A stretch of 47,530 bases of DNA from Deltaproteobacteria bacterium (GTDB lineage Bacteria > Desulfobacterota > Desulfarculia > Adiutricales > Adiutricaceae). The notes beneath the pieces are model-generated. The model was not told where the DNA came from. It saw only the letters and a list, made by a program, of their open reading frames with translations, and made no database searches. A program made the translations under genes and the position numbers. The stretch spans positions 1 to 47,530 of the forward strand of contig JAISMU010000082.1 of the NCBI GenBank assembly GCA_031276635.1, in the 5' to 3' direction. This document shows positions 32,330 through 41,939 of this stretch, piece by piece; the first letter of the stretch is position 1, and every line of letters starts with the position of its first letter.

Positions 32330-33349
32330 TCAGATCAGGGCGTTATAGCGGTTGATCATATACTCAAAACGCTGGCTCAGGGCGCTCGGCGAGCCATCAG
32401 ACATGGGCTTGGGGGCCTGACCGCTCTGGATAGCCTCTAAAAGCGCGGCCGCGCTGAGCTTGTATTTTTGAGCTCCCTCCAGAAATTGCCTGGCGATCTG
32501 GGGGACGAGCCCTTCTTGGCGGGCTTGTTCCTCGGTCAGAGTCTTTTCCAGGACCGTCAACTTTTCGGCCAAAGCCTTATAAAGCGGCGAAAACTCGGCT
32601 TCGGGGACCTTTGTCAGGACGTCCTCAGCTTTGACCTCTCTTTCCGTCAGGAGAATTTGGATTTTTTCGGCCTGACTCAGGGTCTCCATCATGGCTGGCA
32701 GGATCTGGAGGCCCTGATCTCTCATTTCCTGAAACTCTTGGGCTCGCCTGGCGACATCCTCATCTGACAGGTTTTTCTGAAACACGAGGAAAACAGGCTT
32801 GAGCTTCTCAATGTTCGCCAAAATCTGGGCGTGGAGTTCCTGGCCGCGAGCCAGGTCATCGTCGAGGTATTTCTTATTTTTGAGATAGTCGGCCATTTCG
32901 AGCATCTGGGCCCACAGGGGCTCAGCCACCGCGAAGAAGGCTTGGGCGCCCTGGTCGAGCGAGCTGACCGGCTCTTGAGTGGCCAGCCCTTTGGCGAGGC
33001 TCATGGCTTGGGCCAGAGGTGGCTTGGTGACCAGATTGTTGGACCACATAGTTATTGTTAGTTCGCGCTCGGGCAAGGTCAGTCGTGGGCCCTGGCCAAA
33101 GGCCGCCAGATACTGGTTGAGGGCGTTGTTGACCCTCCCCAGGTTATTGGCCACGTCCACGTAGGCGTTCCACTTGGCCAAATCAGGCTTTTCGCCCGCC
33201 GGGGGGGGTGGCTGTCTGGTTGACTCCGGGCCAGGGGCGGTTGAGGTCGGGGCGGGCGGCGAGGAGCTGGAGTCGCAACCAAGTCCCCCGACCAGGCCAA
33301 GAAAAGTCAAACAGATCAGAATTAAAGCCCAAGGCCGGAAACGGGTCAT
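32330..33349 (-). CDS. DUF3829 (YiiG-like) lipoprotein
   Basis: A 339-aa predicted lipoprotein. I chose ATG 33349, which has AAGGAT upstream and yields a proper signal peptide (MTRFRPW, hydrophobic core, lipobox LGC with Cys25, then Asp26). Asp at +2 would favour inner-membrane retention under the E. coli sorting rule. After a Pro-rich linker, KWNAYVDVANNLGRVNNALNQYL starts a mostly helical DUF3829-like domain that runs to the end. The role of the family is unknown to me. It stands alone between the decay zone and the bactofilin gene. Confidence 0.8.
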   Translation of the reverse strand: MTRFRPWALILICLTFLGLVGGLGCDSSSSPPAPTSTAPGPESTRQPPPPAGEKPDLAKWNAYVDVANNLGRVNNALNQYLAAFGQGPRLTLPERELTITMWSNNLVTKPPLAQAMSLAKGLATQEPVSSLDQGAQAFFAVAEPLWAQMLEMADYLKNKKYLDDDLARGQELHAQILANIEKLKPVFLVFQKNLSDEDVARRAQEFQEMRDQGLQILPAMMETLSQAEKIQILLTEREVKAEDVLTKVPEAEFSPLYKALAEKLTVLEKTLTEEQARQEGLVPQIARQFLEGAQKYKLSAAALLEAIQSGQAPKPMSDGSPSALSQRFEYMINRYNALI

Positions 33350-34123
33350 GTTGAAATCCTTCCGCTGACGGCGCTTGCCCAAGCCTTGGCGACAGGCGAG
33401 GGCAAGCGGGGGGAACTGAGGGGGACCAAAGATCTTTTTTTGGGCGAGCTCTTGAGTCTGGCCAAGCGTCCAGAGCCTTCAAGATAAAAACGCGTCTTTG
33501 ATTTAAGTCTAAAGAAAATGACCCAGGCGGTCAAATGAAAGTTAGGCCCGCGCCCGCGAGGGAAGGCGGAGCCCCTGGAATTCTTCCCGCCCCCCGGGGG
33601 GCCAGCCGTCCCGCGGCGAGCGAGGCGCCGGAAAACAACCGCGTCGGCGATCCCGCCATTCAGCGACCCCCTCAACCGTCCCAATTATCGCTCGTTGCCG
33701 CGGTATTTCTCCAAACTTTTTGGGCCGGCGACACGCGGTCAGAAGGAAATTTTTTTATTATATACTAACAAGAGCTAAATAATACCTACTCGGCTTGTTA
33801 GATAGCAAAAACATTTAAAAATTCTTGGCAACGTTAAGACAAAAGTTTTAGTTAATCGGTAAAAATATTATTATTAGATTTTTTAATTTATAAAATAAAC
33901 TAATTATTTTTTTTATGGCTCAATTATGAAGGCGCGAATTTTTTTCAAAAAAATTTGTCATTTTCGCCCCTGGGGGCGGATTTTTGAGCCGTCGGGACTT
34001 GTCAAAACAATGGTTTTAGTTTAAAGTGCTAAATGGCGCTCTGAATTTTCGAGCCCAATTTATCTAAACAGTTTTTTTGACAATTGATTGGCCTAGCTCT
34101 GGTCAGGCCCGGTCATCATACAG
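33350..34123. other. Intergenic region upstream of bactofilin
   Basis: A GC-rich part (33350-33740) without a supportable gene, then an AT-rich part (33760-33920) and mixed sequence. TTGACA occurs at 34077-34082, about 45 bp before the bactofilin start, but no good -10 box is found at normal spacing. Confidence 0.45.
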
Positions 34124-34696
34124 GTGGTGAGTCAGATAATGTTCGGCAGATCTGGGGACAAGAAAAACAGCAAACCAGGCAAACAGGTCTGGAACGCTTT
34201 TTTCGCCAATAGCGTGGAGATCGAGGGGTCGCTGCGCTTTTCCGGCCTCTTGAATATTGACGGTCACCTGACCGGGGCCATTGTGGCCAAGGGCATGCTG
34301 GTAACCGGGGCCAACGCCCGCATCGTCGGCGACATCTTCGTGGAAAACCTGATTTTAAGTGGCACGGTCATTGGCAACATTTTCGCCACCGGCGAGGTTC
34401 ACTTGAATCACACCGCCCACGTCAATGGCAATATCAACTACAACACCTTGAGCATTGTCCCCGGGGCCGTCCATGAGGGCAACAGCCACCTGTTCTCGGA
34501 AAAGGAAAGAATTACCCTTTTGGACAAGATCCAGGCCGAGTTGGCCTCGCCGGAGGAGTCGGACGCCCTGGTGGAGGAAAGACCTCCTGTCGAGGCCGTG
34601 CCGCCGCCCCGGAAAATCCCCGAGCTCCCCAGCTCCTTGAGCCAGGAGTCGGTTGAGCGGATCGAGTTGACGCCCGCGCCCGAGAACGCCTCTTAA
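34124..34696 (+). CDS. Bactofilin
   Basis: A 190-aa cytoskeletal protein. Residues about 25-130 form the bactofilin beta-helix, with its repeating Gly/hydrophobic pattern: IEGSLRFSGLLNIDGHLTG, IVGDIFVENLILSGTVIG and VNGNINYNTLSIVPGA. The short charged N-terminus and the Pro/Glu-rich C-terminal tail are typical. Bactofilins polymerise without nucleotide and scaffold cell-wall or polar proteins. The start is uncertain: GTG 34124, GTG 34127 and ATG 34139 are all possible, with no clear ribosome site for any. The chemotaxis receptor gene lies 420 bp downstream, across AT-rich DNA. Confidence 0.92.
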   Translation: MVSQIMFGRSGDKKNSKPGKQVWNAFFANSVEIEGSLRFSGLLNIDGHLTGAIVAKGMLVTGANARIVGDIFVENLILSGTVIGNIFATGEVHLNHTAHVNGNINYNTLSIVPGAVHEGNSHLFSEKERITLLDKIQAELASPEESDALVEERPPVEAVPPPRKIPELPSSLSQESVERIELTPAPENAS

Positions 34697-35119
34697 ACAG
34701 ACGGTCTTAAAAGGTTATCAGACTCTATTTTTAACCTATAATTATTGTATAATAATTAATTTGTCTGATTTTAGTTTTTTTGTTTTTTAAGCGAACAAAC
34801 CCCTAAAATAAATATAATGTTTGAATAAAATTTTCTTAAAGGAAGTTTTATAGGAATTTTTTTATTTTATTATATAATTGTTACAAATAAAGTAACATAA
34901 TTTAAATTTCATTGAATATTAAATAAATTTTTGGTTGAATTTTTGGTTTGGACCCTCGGAGGTATTTTCCGGTTTTTTCGAGGAATAGACGCCTGAGGCT
35001 CAGAGTTGGGGGGCCTCAGCTCAAAAAGTGTTCTCGCGGATTTGGGTTATTTTTTGGGGGCTTGAATTGGCGCGCTGTCAATTTTTTGAGCTCGTAACCG
35101 TATTCTTTGAGGTTCTAAT
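34697..35119. other. AT-rich spacer before the chemotaxis receptor gene
   Basis: Bases 34725-34935 are very AT-rich. A small inverted repeat, CTGAGGC (34993-34999) / GCCTCAG (35013-35019), lies upstream of the receptor gene. No sigma28-type promoter was recognised. Confidence 0.45.
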
Positions 35120-37159
35120 ATGTCTTTTGCTGCCAAGATTTACTTTATAACTGGATTCCTTTGCCTGACAATCTTGGTGGTGGCGGTCAGCGGGTTTTTG
35201 GCTTTGGAAAACCTCAATCGCGGCACTCAGATCAGCTTTCAGATGCAAAATCAGTCGAATGTCATCCACTCGCTGAAAAATGACATCGACCTGATTTCCC
35301 TGGGGATCCGGGAGATAGTTCTCAATGATGACGTTAACCTGAAGACTGAGGAAAAGAAAAAGATTGACGAGATTATCCTGACCAGTCTCACCCAGGAAAT
35401 CGCCAAATTCAAGCCCACGTCAGCCCAGAAGGAGGATTGGGACAAGTTCAAGGCCATCTGGGCCGAGCACCACAAGATAATTGACGAGATCTTCACTTTA
35501 AGCGTTAAAAACACGGATTATTTTGGCAAGATCGTCTCGGTTTATGGCAGCTTCAACTATTGGCTCAACTATGAGCCGGGGCTGATGAAATTGCACGACG
35601 CGGCTGTCAAGTGGCCGGAGGGGGCGCCCGGGTCCTATGAGGCCATCAGTGTCGGCTATCTGGCCCTGGAGTGTCTGGAAGCCATCAAGGGCCTGCAGTT
35701 GCGGGAAAAAATGGCGGTCATGGCCATGAGTCAGGATGAAAGGGAGCGACACATAGCCGATGGCCAGCGGGATCTCAAGAGGGTGAACTCCCTGATGGAT
35801 CAGATGGAGAATATTCTCACCAACCCGGCGATCACTAAAAAAGAGTTGGATAATTTCAACGAAAATTTTGAGCATTCTGTCGCTAACTCCATGAATATCG
35901 CCGAATCTGGCCAAGTCCAACATACTCCCAGTAATTTAGTTCTGCCCTCTAATTTCATTCACCCGACCTTGCGAGCTCTCTCGTCGACCTATTGGAGCGA
36001 AATCAAACCCCGGCGGGGCGGGGGCGCGGAAATTTTCAACAAAGTTAACGAGCTCACCACGGAAAACTCCAACGGGCGGGCTTACTCCCTGCTCCTGGAT
36101 AAGTGCAATCCGGTGCGTCATGAGGAGACCGCTCTTCTGGAGCGTTTGAACCGCTTGAGCGACCAGCTCGTCAATGACACCAAGGAAGAGTCCAGCTCCA
36201 TTTTCCACCGGGTCAAGAGCCTTCTTCTGGCCGTCTCCATCCTGGGCCTGGTTCTGGGCGTGGTGGGAACTATCATCTTCACCTCCAAGCTCAACCGGAC
36301 CCTGGAAGACATTGTCTCGGATCTGTTTGAAAGCTCTAAAAAAACCTCCACCGCCTCCCAGTCTCTCGCGGACTCCTCCCAGTCCATCGCCCGCGGGGCC
36401 TCTGACAACGCCAACTCCCTCGACGAGGTCGAGATCTCCATTGAGCAGCTCAGTGGCATGGTCCAGCGCAACTCTGAGTCGGCGGCCCGGGCCGACGCCC
36501 TTATGCGCAAGGTTGACGAGCAGGCCCACGAGGCCCGTGGCTCCATGCAGAAGATCAAGGACTCGATGGATCAGATCGGGACCTCGGGTCAGGAGATCCG
36601 CAAGATTGTCAAAACCATTGACGAGATCGCCTATCAGACCAACCTTTTGGCCTTGAACGCGGCCGTGGAAGCCGCCCGGGCTGGAGAGAGCGGGGCGGGC
36701 TTCGCGGTGGTGGCCGAGGAGGTCCGGGGGCTGGCGGTCAAAAGCGGGGAGGCGGTGCAGAACACCTCGGATCTGATCATGGAGACCATCGCCAACATTG
36801 AAAAGGGCGTGAAACTGGTCCAGGAGACCTTTACCGGCTTCGCGGCCCTGGTCAATAACGAGACCAACGCCGCCAAGCTCATCGCCGAGGTCGATAAAGC
36901 CGCCCACGAGCAGGCCTCCAGCATCAAGAACATTGTGCAGGCCTCCTCGCTCATAGAGCAGGTCACCCACAAGACCGCCAACTCCGCGGACAATTCCGCC
37001 AAACTGGCGGAGTCTCTTTACCACGCCTCGCAGGGGGTTCTGAAGATTGTGGCTCAGATTGACCAGTTGCTGCACGGAACCAAGGCCCAGGACAACACTT
37101 TTGAGCGCCTGACCAGGCCGGCCCGGGTGGGCTTGTTGACTGACGACAACCTGGCCTGA
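35120..37159 (+). CDS. Methyl-accepting chemotaxis protein without a clear HAMP domain
   Basis: A 679-aa transmembrane receptor. TM1 is at about 8-29 and TM2 at about 367-388, with a large periplasmic region of about 335 residues between them that starts as a four-helix-bundle-like sensor. The cytoplasmic part has the receptor hairpin [21 protein letters not shown] and [19 protein letters not shown], which contacts CheA and CheW. Directly after TM2 comes [18 protein letters not shown] and coiled-coil, with no recognisable HAMP module. Residues about 265-330 of the sensor look unlike the surrounding helices and may be an insertion. GAGG precedes the ATG at 35120. The ligand is unknown, and no che genes are nearby. 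Confidence 0.93.
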   Translation: MSFAAKIYFITGFLCLTILVVAVSGFLALENLNRGTQISFQMQNQSNVIHSLKNDIDLISLGIREIVLNDDVNLKTEEKKKIDEIILTSLTQEIAKFKPTSAQKEDWDKFKAIWAEHHKIIDEIFTLSVKNTDYFGKIVSVYGSFNYWLNYEPGLMKLHDAAVKWPEGAPGSYEAISVGYLALECLEAIKGLQLREKMAVMAMSQDERERHIADGQRDLKRVNSLMDQMENILTNPAITKKELDNFNENFEHSVANSMNIAESGQVQHTPSNLVLPSNFIHPTLRALSSTYWSEIKPRRGGGAEIFNKVNELTTENSNGRAYSLLLDKCNPVRHEETALLERLNRLSDQLVNDTKEESSSIFHRVKSLLLAVSILGLVLGVVGTIIFTSKLNRTLEDIVSDLFESSKKTSTASQSLADSSQSIARGASDNANSLDEVEISIEQLSGMVQRNSESAARADALMRKVDEQAHEARGSMQKIKDSMDQIGTSGQEIRKIVKTIDEIAYQTNLLALNAAVEAARAGESGAGFAVVAEEVRGLAVKSGEAVQNTSDLIMETIANIEKGVKLVQETFTGFAALVNNETNAAKLIAEVDKAAHEQASSIKNIVQASSLIEQVTHKTANSADNSAKLAESLYHASQGVLKIVAQIDQLLHGTKAQDNTFERLTRPARVGLLTDDNLA

Positions 37160-37170
37160 GCCTGACTCTC

Positions 37171-37196
37171 TGGCCTGGCCCGGGTGGGCCAGGCCA
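37171..37196 (+). terminator. Strong hairpin after the chemotaxis receptor gene
   Basis: TGGCCTGGCCC (37171-37181), loop GGGT, GGGCCAGGCCA (37186-37196) is a perfect 11-bp stem 12 bp after the stop codon. Only a weak T tract follows, so termination is likely but not certain. Confidence 0.6.
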
Positions 37197-37354
37197 ATCT
37201 TCGCTCTTAACTCCCTGGCCACCGCCTGGGGGCTCCTCTCCTGATCGTTCGCTCTTCTCGCGCTCTCGGCCTGGGTGGGCCGGCGGGCTTTTTGCCAGAT
37301 ATTAGCCGGTTCGCTCAATGGATTTTCTTCAGGGGTTATTCTCAAGGGGTTATG

Positions 37355-38512
37355 ATGTTTGTTTATTTTGGGGCTTTTTTGGCCCTGGCTGTTTTTTTGA
37401 GCTACGTCCAGTTTTTACCCTGGTCCTGGGCGACTCGGCTGACCCTGGGGGCGGTGTCCTTTTTGCTCGCCACCCGCGTGGCTATATTGCGTTATTTCTT
37501 TGGCGGAATCGGGGGGATTGAGGCTCCCAGGAGTTTATTGCTGGTCACCTCCTTTTTGCAGGGTTTTCTGGTCATCCTGCTGCTGCTGGCCTTACTGCGG
37601 TTATTCAGCCTTATTTTTCTGGTTCTTCTGAGTCATTGGCCGACCGCTCCAGGGCGTTTTTTCGGGCTTTTAAAGGTTTGGGTTTGGTCCCCCAAAGGAG
37701 CCTTGACGATAGCCATCCTGGCGGCTCTGCTGTCCGCCCAGAGTCTCTACCAGGCCGCCCGGGTCCCGGCCCTCAAGCGAGCCGAGATCTCTCTCCAGGC
37801 TTGGCCGAAAAACTTGGATGGCCTCACCGTGGCCATCCTGGCGGACTTGCATATAAGCCGTTTTTTTGACCGGCCCTGGGTCGAGGCGGTGGTGGCCAGG
37901 ACCATGGCCCAGAAACCGGAGCTGATTCTCCTGCCCGGGGATATGGTCGATGGCTCGGTCGAGCAAAGGGTCGCGGACGTCGCCCCTTTGGCGGAGCTCA
38001 AGGCTCCCCTCGGGGTTTTCGCCTGTGTCGGCAATCACGAGTATTACTCCGGCGTCGCCGAGTGGCTGCCTGCCTTTGAGCGGCTGGGGCTCAAGGTTCT
38101 TTATAATAGTCACGCGGTCATTGCGCCCCGGGGAGTTCCGTTGGTGGTGGCGGGATTGACGGATCTGACCGCTCTGGAAAAGCGCTTTAACCTCCCTGGC
38201 CCGGATCTGGCCAAGGCTTTAGCCGGAGCTCCAGCGGCCCCGGTCATCCTCCTGGAGCACCGCCCCGTCCGGGCGGCTCACAACGCCCGGAATCCGCGGA
38301 TAATCTGGCAGATTTCCGGTCACACCCACGGGGGCATGTTGCCGGTTTTAAAAAGCGTGGTCGAAAAAGTCAATGGCGGTTTTGTGGTGGGCTGGTATGA
38401 GGTGGGCTCGCTGAAACTGTTTGTGCAGCCGGGCCTGGGGCTGTGGAATGGCTTTCCCATGCGTCTGTTTGATCCTTCCGAAATCACTTTGCTGACCATC
38501 CGCTCGGCTTAA
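37355..38512 (+). CDS. Membrane-anchored metallophosphoesterase (YkuE-like)
   Basis: A calcineurin-like phosphoesterase of 385 aa. The N-terminal 140 residues hold about four TM helices. The catalytic domain has all metal motifs in order: DLH, GDMVD, GNHE, an H in LEHRP, and GHTHGG. Similar proteins act on lipid-linked or UDP-linked substrates at the membrane, but the substrate here is unknown. I chose ATG 37355 because AAGGGG (37344-37349) lies 5 nt upstream. ATG 37352 is nearly as good, and a TTG at 37292 is unlikely. The cysteine desulfurase gene starts 14 bp after the stop, so the two are probably co-transcribed. Confidence 0.9.
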   Translation: MFVYFGAFLALAVFLSYVQFLPWSWATRLTLGAVSFLLATRVAILRYFFGGIGGIEAPRSLLLVTSFLQGFLVILLLLALLRLFSLIFLVLLSHWPTAPGRFFGLLKVWVWSPKGALTIAILAALLSAQSLYQAARVPALKRAEISLQAWPKNLDGLTVAILADLHISRFFDRPWVEAVVARTMAQKPELILLPGDMVDGSVEQRVADVAPLAELKAPLGVFACVGNHEYYSGVAEWLPAFERLGLKVLYNSHAVIAPRGVPLVVAGLTDLTALEKRFNLPGPDLAKALAGAPAAPVILLEHRPVRAAHNARNPRIIWQISGHTHGGMLPVLKSVVEKVNGGFVVGWYEVGSLKLFVQPGLGLWNGFPMRLFDPSEITLLTIRSA

Positions 38513-38526
38513 GGCGGGTCGGTTCC

Positions 38527-39732
38527 ATGACCAATCCCGCGAATCAGTCGCTTCAGCCGCCGACTCTCCCCTCCCGCCAGGCGCTCCCCCGGCGGATCTA
38601 TCTGGATAACGCCGCCACCACCCCCGTCTCCGAGGCGGCCCTGACAGCGATGCTGCCTTATTTTCAGGAGAGTTTTGGCAACCCCTCGGCCATTTACAGT
38701 TATGGGTTGGAGGCCAATCAGGCCTTGAGCGCCAGTCGCCGGTTGGTGGCCAGTTGTCTGGGGGCCATGTCGAGCGAGATTTTTTTCACCTCCGGGGGCA
38801 CGGAGAGCGACAATTGGGCCATCCACAGCGTAGTGGGGCGCTCCGACCTCAAGGGTCGGCATATCATCACCTCGGCCATTGAGCACAACGCGGTCTTGAA
38901 ACCCCTGGCTAAACTGGCCGAGCGCGGCTTTGAGATCACTCTGTTGCCCCCGGACCGGGCCGGGCGGATCGCGGTGGCGGCTTTAGAGCGGGCCCGGCGG
39001 CCCGACACCATTCTGGTTTCCATCATGCTGGCCAACAATGTGGTTGGAACTGTCCAGGACATTCCCGCCCTGGCTCGGGCGGCTCATGAGGTTAACGCGG
39101 TTTTTCACGTGGACGCGGTCCAGGCCGCCGGCTATCTGCCCATTGACGTCCGGGCCCTGGGGGTGGATTTGCTGTCCATCTCCGGGCACAAGTTTCACGG
39201 GCCCAAGGGGGTGGGGGCTCTGTACGCCAGAATCCCCCGTTTGCCCGAGCCACTCCTAAACGGCGGCGGCCAGGAAAGAGGTGGGCGCTCTGGGACGGAA
39301 AACGTGCCCGGGGTGGTGGGTCTGGCCACGGCCTTGGCCGAGGCGGTGGCGGGCCTCCCCAAGACCGCCGCTCTGACGGCTTTAAGGGATCAACTTATTG
39401 AGGGGGTTTTACGGATTCCCGGGGCGTTTCTGACCGGGGATCCGGTCAACCGGCTCCCCGGCCTGGCTTCTTTCGTTTTCACGGGTTTGAAATCCAGCGT
39501 TCACCTCATTAACCGGTTAAATGAGCGCGGCGTTTGCGCCAGCTCCGGCTCCGCCTGCTCGGTCGCCTCCCAGGAGGCTTCCCAGGTTCTGATGGCCATG
39601 GGTTTTTCGGAGGAGCTGGCCAGATGCTCTTTGCGCTTATCCTTATCGCGCCGCAACACGGCGGAGGAAGTGGAAACTGTAGTCGCCCTTCTCCCGGAGC
39701 TCATAGCGGACATCCGAGCCAAGATTCACTAA
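38527..39732 (+). CDS. Cysteine desulfurase (NifS/IscS family)
   Basis: A 401-aa PLP enzyme that takes sulfur from cysteine for Fe-S clusters, thiolated tRNA or molybdopterin. Motifs are RRIYLDNAATTPVS at the start of the fold, FTSGGTESDNWA, the PLP-lysine segment SISGHKFHGPKGVGALY and the active-site Cys in CASSGSACSVAS. The first 20 residues are a polar extension. No iscU, nifU or thiI lies beside it, so its acceptor is unclear. The ATG at 38527 follows GGCGGGTCGG, 14 bp after the phosphoesterase gene. A terminator follows. Confidence 0.95.
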   Translation: MTNPANQSLQPPTLPSRQALPRRIYLDNAATTPVSEAALTAMLPYFQESFGNPSAIYSYGLEANQALSASRRLVASCLGAMSSEIFFTSGGTESDNWAIHSVVGRSDLKGRHIITSAIEHNAVLKPLAKLAERGFEITLLPPDRAGRIAVAALERARRPDTILVSIMLANNVVGTVQDIPALARAAHEVNAVFHVDAVQAAGYLPIDVRALGVDLLSISGHKFHGPKGVGALYARIPRLPEPLLNGGGQERGGRSGTENVPGVVGLATALAEAVAGLPKTAALTALRDQLIEGVLRIPGAFLTGDPVNRLPGLASFVFTGLKSSVHLINRLNERGVCASSGSACSVASQEASQVLMAMGFSEELARCSLRLSLSRRNTAEEVETVVALLPELIADIRAKIH

Positions 39733-39738
39733 GGCCGG

Positions 39739-39766
39739 CCCGGCCCGGGGGGCCGGGTGTTTTTTT
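39739..39766 (+). terminator. Terminator after the cysteine desulfurase gene
   Basis: CCCGGCC (39739-39745) pairs with GGCCGGG (39751-39757), a 7-bp GC stem with a 5-nt loop, followed by TG and seven T residues (39760-39766). It separates this operon from the convergent Ter-associated operon. Confidence 0.8.
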
Positions 39767-39826
39767 CAGTTTGTTTTTTGAGGGGGAGAGACCCAGGCTG
39801 GCCGAGGCTTTCTGACTCTGGGGCTC

Positions 39827-40774
39827 TCAGGCCCGGGGTTTGAGGGATTCCCCCAAGGTGGTGGGGTAGAAAGCCATGGGCGTTTTGGGCCTGGCCCCGA
39901 AGATCCGGGCTCGCTCCAGGACGGTGGCCGCCCAGTTGGCGTGGACCGCCTTCTCGCACATCCGACCGCCCAATCGGAAGACCGCCGGGGTTTCCGGGCT
40001 CAGGATGGCCTCGGCCATCTCCAGCTCCTCGGGTTGGGCTTGGTAGGCCTCATGGATGAGGTCCACCTGGCTGGGGTGGACGCAAGTCTTGGCGAAAAGG
40101 CCCCGGTTGACATCCATGGAGAGCTCCTCCATCAGAGTCAGGGGCTGGTCGAGCCCCTCAAAGCCCGGGGCCGAGAGCTCAAACTGGGCGGGTTTGAATA
40201 TGGCGATCAGCTGGTCAATGGCGTAACCGAGGGGAGTGTCGTAGATGACGCGGGTCAACTCCCGCCGGAGGCTCAACACGCTCAACAGATCGAGCGAGCC
40301 CACCCTTAAGGCGGCGATCCGGGGGGCCAGGGGGGATTGGGCCAGATAGTCTCGCAGGCGCCGCATCTCGCTGGGGTCAAAGACGGCCTTGGTCTCCAAG
40401 GTTGGCATGATCTCGAAATGGTCATAACCCTCTAAAAGCCGCAGATAATCAGGGAGAGTGGTCAGATCGGCCTTGGGGATGACAAATCCCTCGATCCGCT
40501 GGATGTGGGGCAAGGCCAGGAGGGCCGCCAGGACTTCCAGGTTGCGCGGTCGGATGAACCGGTGGATGGGGGCCTGGCCCAACCTGGGCAGGAGGTTTTT
40601 GAGGTTGGCCATGGCCAGCGGCAGATCGGCCTGACTGACCGAATCTTCGGCGCAAAACACCACCGAGCGCAGGTTGGGCAGTTTCAAGCCATTGCCGATC
40701 TCGGCCAGGTCAGGGCGGGTGGCGGGCGCGTACATGGTGGCGCCATATTTTATCGATTTCATGGGCGTGTCCAC
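39827..40774 (-). CDS. HpcH/HpaI / CitE-like C-C lyase of the Ter-associated operon
   Basis: A 315-aa TIM-barrel protein like the citrate-lyase beta subunit. Visible are GATMYAPATRPDLAEIGNG at the N-terminus, VVFCAEDSV (acidic ligand), HRFIRPRN (the substrate-binding Arg), IPKADL, IMPTLETKAV (Glu) and a C-terminal FAKTCVHPSQVDLI, typical of the family. It should cleave or form a C-C bond on a CoA or carboxylate substrate, which is unknown here. It is the last gene of a five-gene operon, 4 nt after the StiP-like gene. The start could be GTG 40774 or ATG 40762. CitE-like genes are part of the Ter-linked biosynthetic set. Confidence 0.85.
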   Translation of the reverse strand: MDTPMKSIKYGATMYAPATRPDLAEIGNGLKLPNLRSVVFCAEDSVSQADLPLAMANLKNLLPRLGQAPIHRFIRPRNLEVLAALLALPHIQRIEGFVIPKADLTTLPDYLRLLEGYDHFEIMPTLETKAVFDPSEMRRLRDYLAQSPLAPRIAALRVGSLDLLSVLSLRRELTRVIYDTPLGYAIDQLIAIFKPAQFELSAPGFEGLDQPLTLMEELSMDVNRGLFAKTCVHPSQVDLIHEAYQAQPEELEMAEAILSPETPAVFRLGGRMCEKAVHANWAATVLERARIFGARPKTPMAFYPTTLGESLKPRA

Positions 40775-40778
40775 GGGG

Positions 40779-41939
40779 TCAAGGGAGCTGGTTTCTTGGG
40801 CCCAAGGGGCCGTTTAAGTCGGGCCCGGCTGAGGTGGCCTGGCCCTTTAAGTCTTTGATGATGGCCACCGCCCGGTACGGCAGCCCTGGCTCGGCCCGGA
40901 TCGGCGTCGCCCGGGCCGCGGCCAGGCTCAGGGCGTGGGCCACGTCTGGGTCGGTCGGATCTCGCAACAGCAAAAGCCCTGGCGCGCGGCGCAGCAGAAC
41001 CCGCGTGGCCTCGCCGAGCCCGGGTTTGATGAGGTTATCGTCAACGACGCCGAACTCCTGGCGGGTTTTGGCCATAAAGGTGGCGTTGGCCTGGGCCGCC
41101 CGCTCCTGAGCCGCCGGAGTCAGGGGCTGGGCCGCCCAGAGGGAGGGATCGCTGGCCAGCTCAAGCTTGGCTTGGGCCAGGACCCGCTCCACCAGCCAGC
41201 GCGAGAGATCCTGGGGGGCCAGCTCCTTATAGTAGAGGCAGCCATGAAAGTCGTTCGGGCCGATCAGCTCGTCGTTTAAAATGGTTCGGCTGATGAGCCC
41301 GGCGACCACGCTGTTTAAAAGGGCCGTGGGGATCAGGTAGTCGTCGGCCCCCACCGCCAGACCGGCCACCCCGGCCAGATCGGTCAGAACCGCCAGGGTC
41401 CCGGCCAGGTCGCGCCCGGTTCGCCGGTTATAGTCGGCGAGGGCTTTTTTCAGCTCCCGAGCGATGACCCCTTTGCCGGTCCAGCCGTCCACAAAAACCA
41501 CGGACTCAGCTGGTCGCTCGGCTAAAAGGCGATTCAAGGCGTTCTGATCCACCCCCCGGTCGCGGATGATGGAGATGGAGTAATGGGCGCACTCGCGTTG
41601 GAGCCAGTTTTTCAGGATCCGCCCCACCAGGACGCCCACCGGGGTCCCGGAGCGGGCTAGGGAAACCAAGGTGACAGGCCCGGGCCGGCTGTTGGCGATC
41701 AGGGCGGCCAGGCGGACCACGTCCCGAGCCAGGCGACCCAAGTTCCGCTCCAGGGCCGCGTGAAAAATTTTCAGGTATTCGGGGGCCGGGGCCGCTTCCG
41801 GGCCGATCATCTCGCTGTAATGGCGCTGACCTGATTGAATCAGGCGCTCGCGTCTCTCCAGGGGGAGGGGGGCGAGCTCAATCACCTTGAGCAAAAAAGT
41901 CACGTCCCCGGGGTCATAGCTGCCGGAAAAGCCGGTCAT
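40779..41939 (-). CDS. StiP-type phosphoribosyltransferase-like protein with PELOTA-like C-terminus
   Basis: A 386-aa protein of the family also annotated as cysteine protease StiP. It opens MTGFSGSYDPGDVTFLLK, a hallmark of the family. The phosphoribosyltransferase-like part includes LVSLARSGTPVGVLVGR and VVFVDGWTGKGVIARELKK, in which the WTGKG turn takes the place of a PRPP loop. The last about 100 residues (FGVVDDNLIKPGLGEATRVLLRR onward) resemble the PELOTA-like RNA-binding domain of these proteins. I chose ATG 41939 because it overlaps the upstream HAD stop as ATGA, a sign of coupled translation. The TTG at 41957 is less likely. Known from Ter stress loci, it is thought to act in making a nucleoside-like compound. 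Confidence 0.85.
   Translation of the reverse strand: MTGFSGSYDPGDVTFLLKVIELAPLPLERRERLIQSGQRHYSEMIGPEAAPAPEYLKIFHAALERNLGRLARDVVRLAALIANSRPGPVTLVSLARSGTPVGVLVGRILKNWLQRECAHYSISIIRDRGVDQNALNRLLAERPAESVVFVDGWTGKGVIARELKKALADYNRRTGRDLAGTLAVLTDLAGVAGLAVGADDYLIPTALLNSVVAGLISRTILNDELIGPNDFHGCLYYKELAPQDLSRWLVERVLAQAKLELASDPSLWAAQPLTPAAQERAAQANATFMAKTRQEFGVVDDNLIKPGLGEATRVLLRRAPGLLLLRDPTDPDVAHALSLAAARATPIRAEPGLPYRAVAIIKDLKGQATSAGPDLNGPLGPRNQLP

Noticed and set aside
33961-33985. GC hairpin with T-run resembling a terminator upstream of bactofilin
   Set aside because: The stem is only 5 bp and there is no plus-strand gene upstream to terminate.
35936-37345. A 469-codon minus-strand frame opposite the chemotaxis receptor gene
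   Set aside because: It is the GC-rich antisense of a clearly real gene, with Gly/Leu/Arg-rich content, no domain features and no ribosome site.
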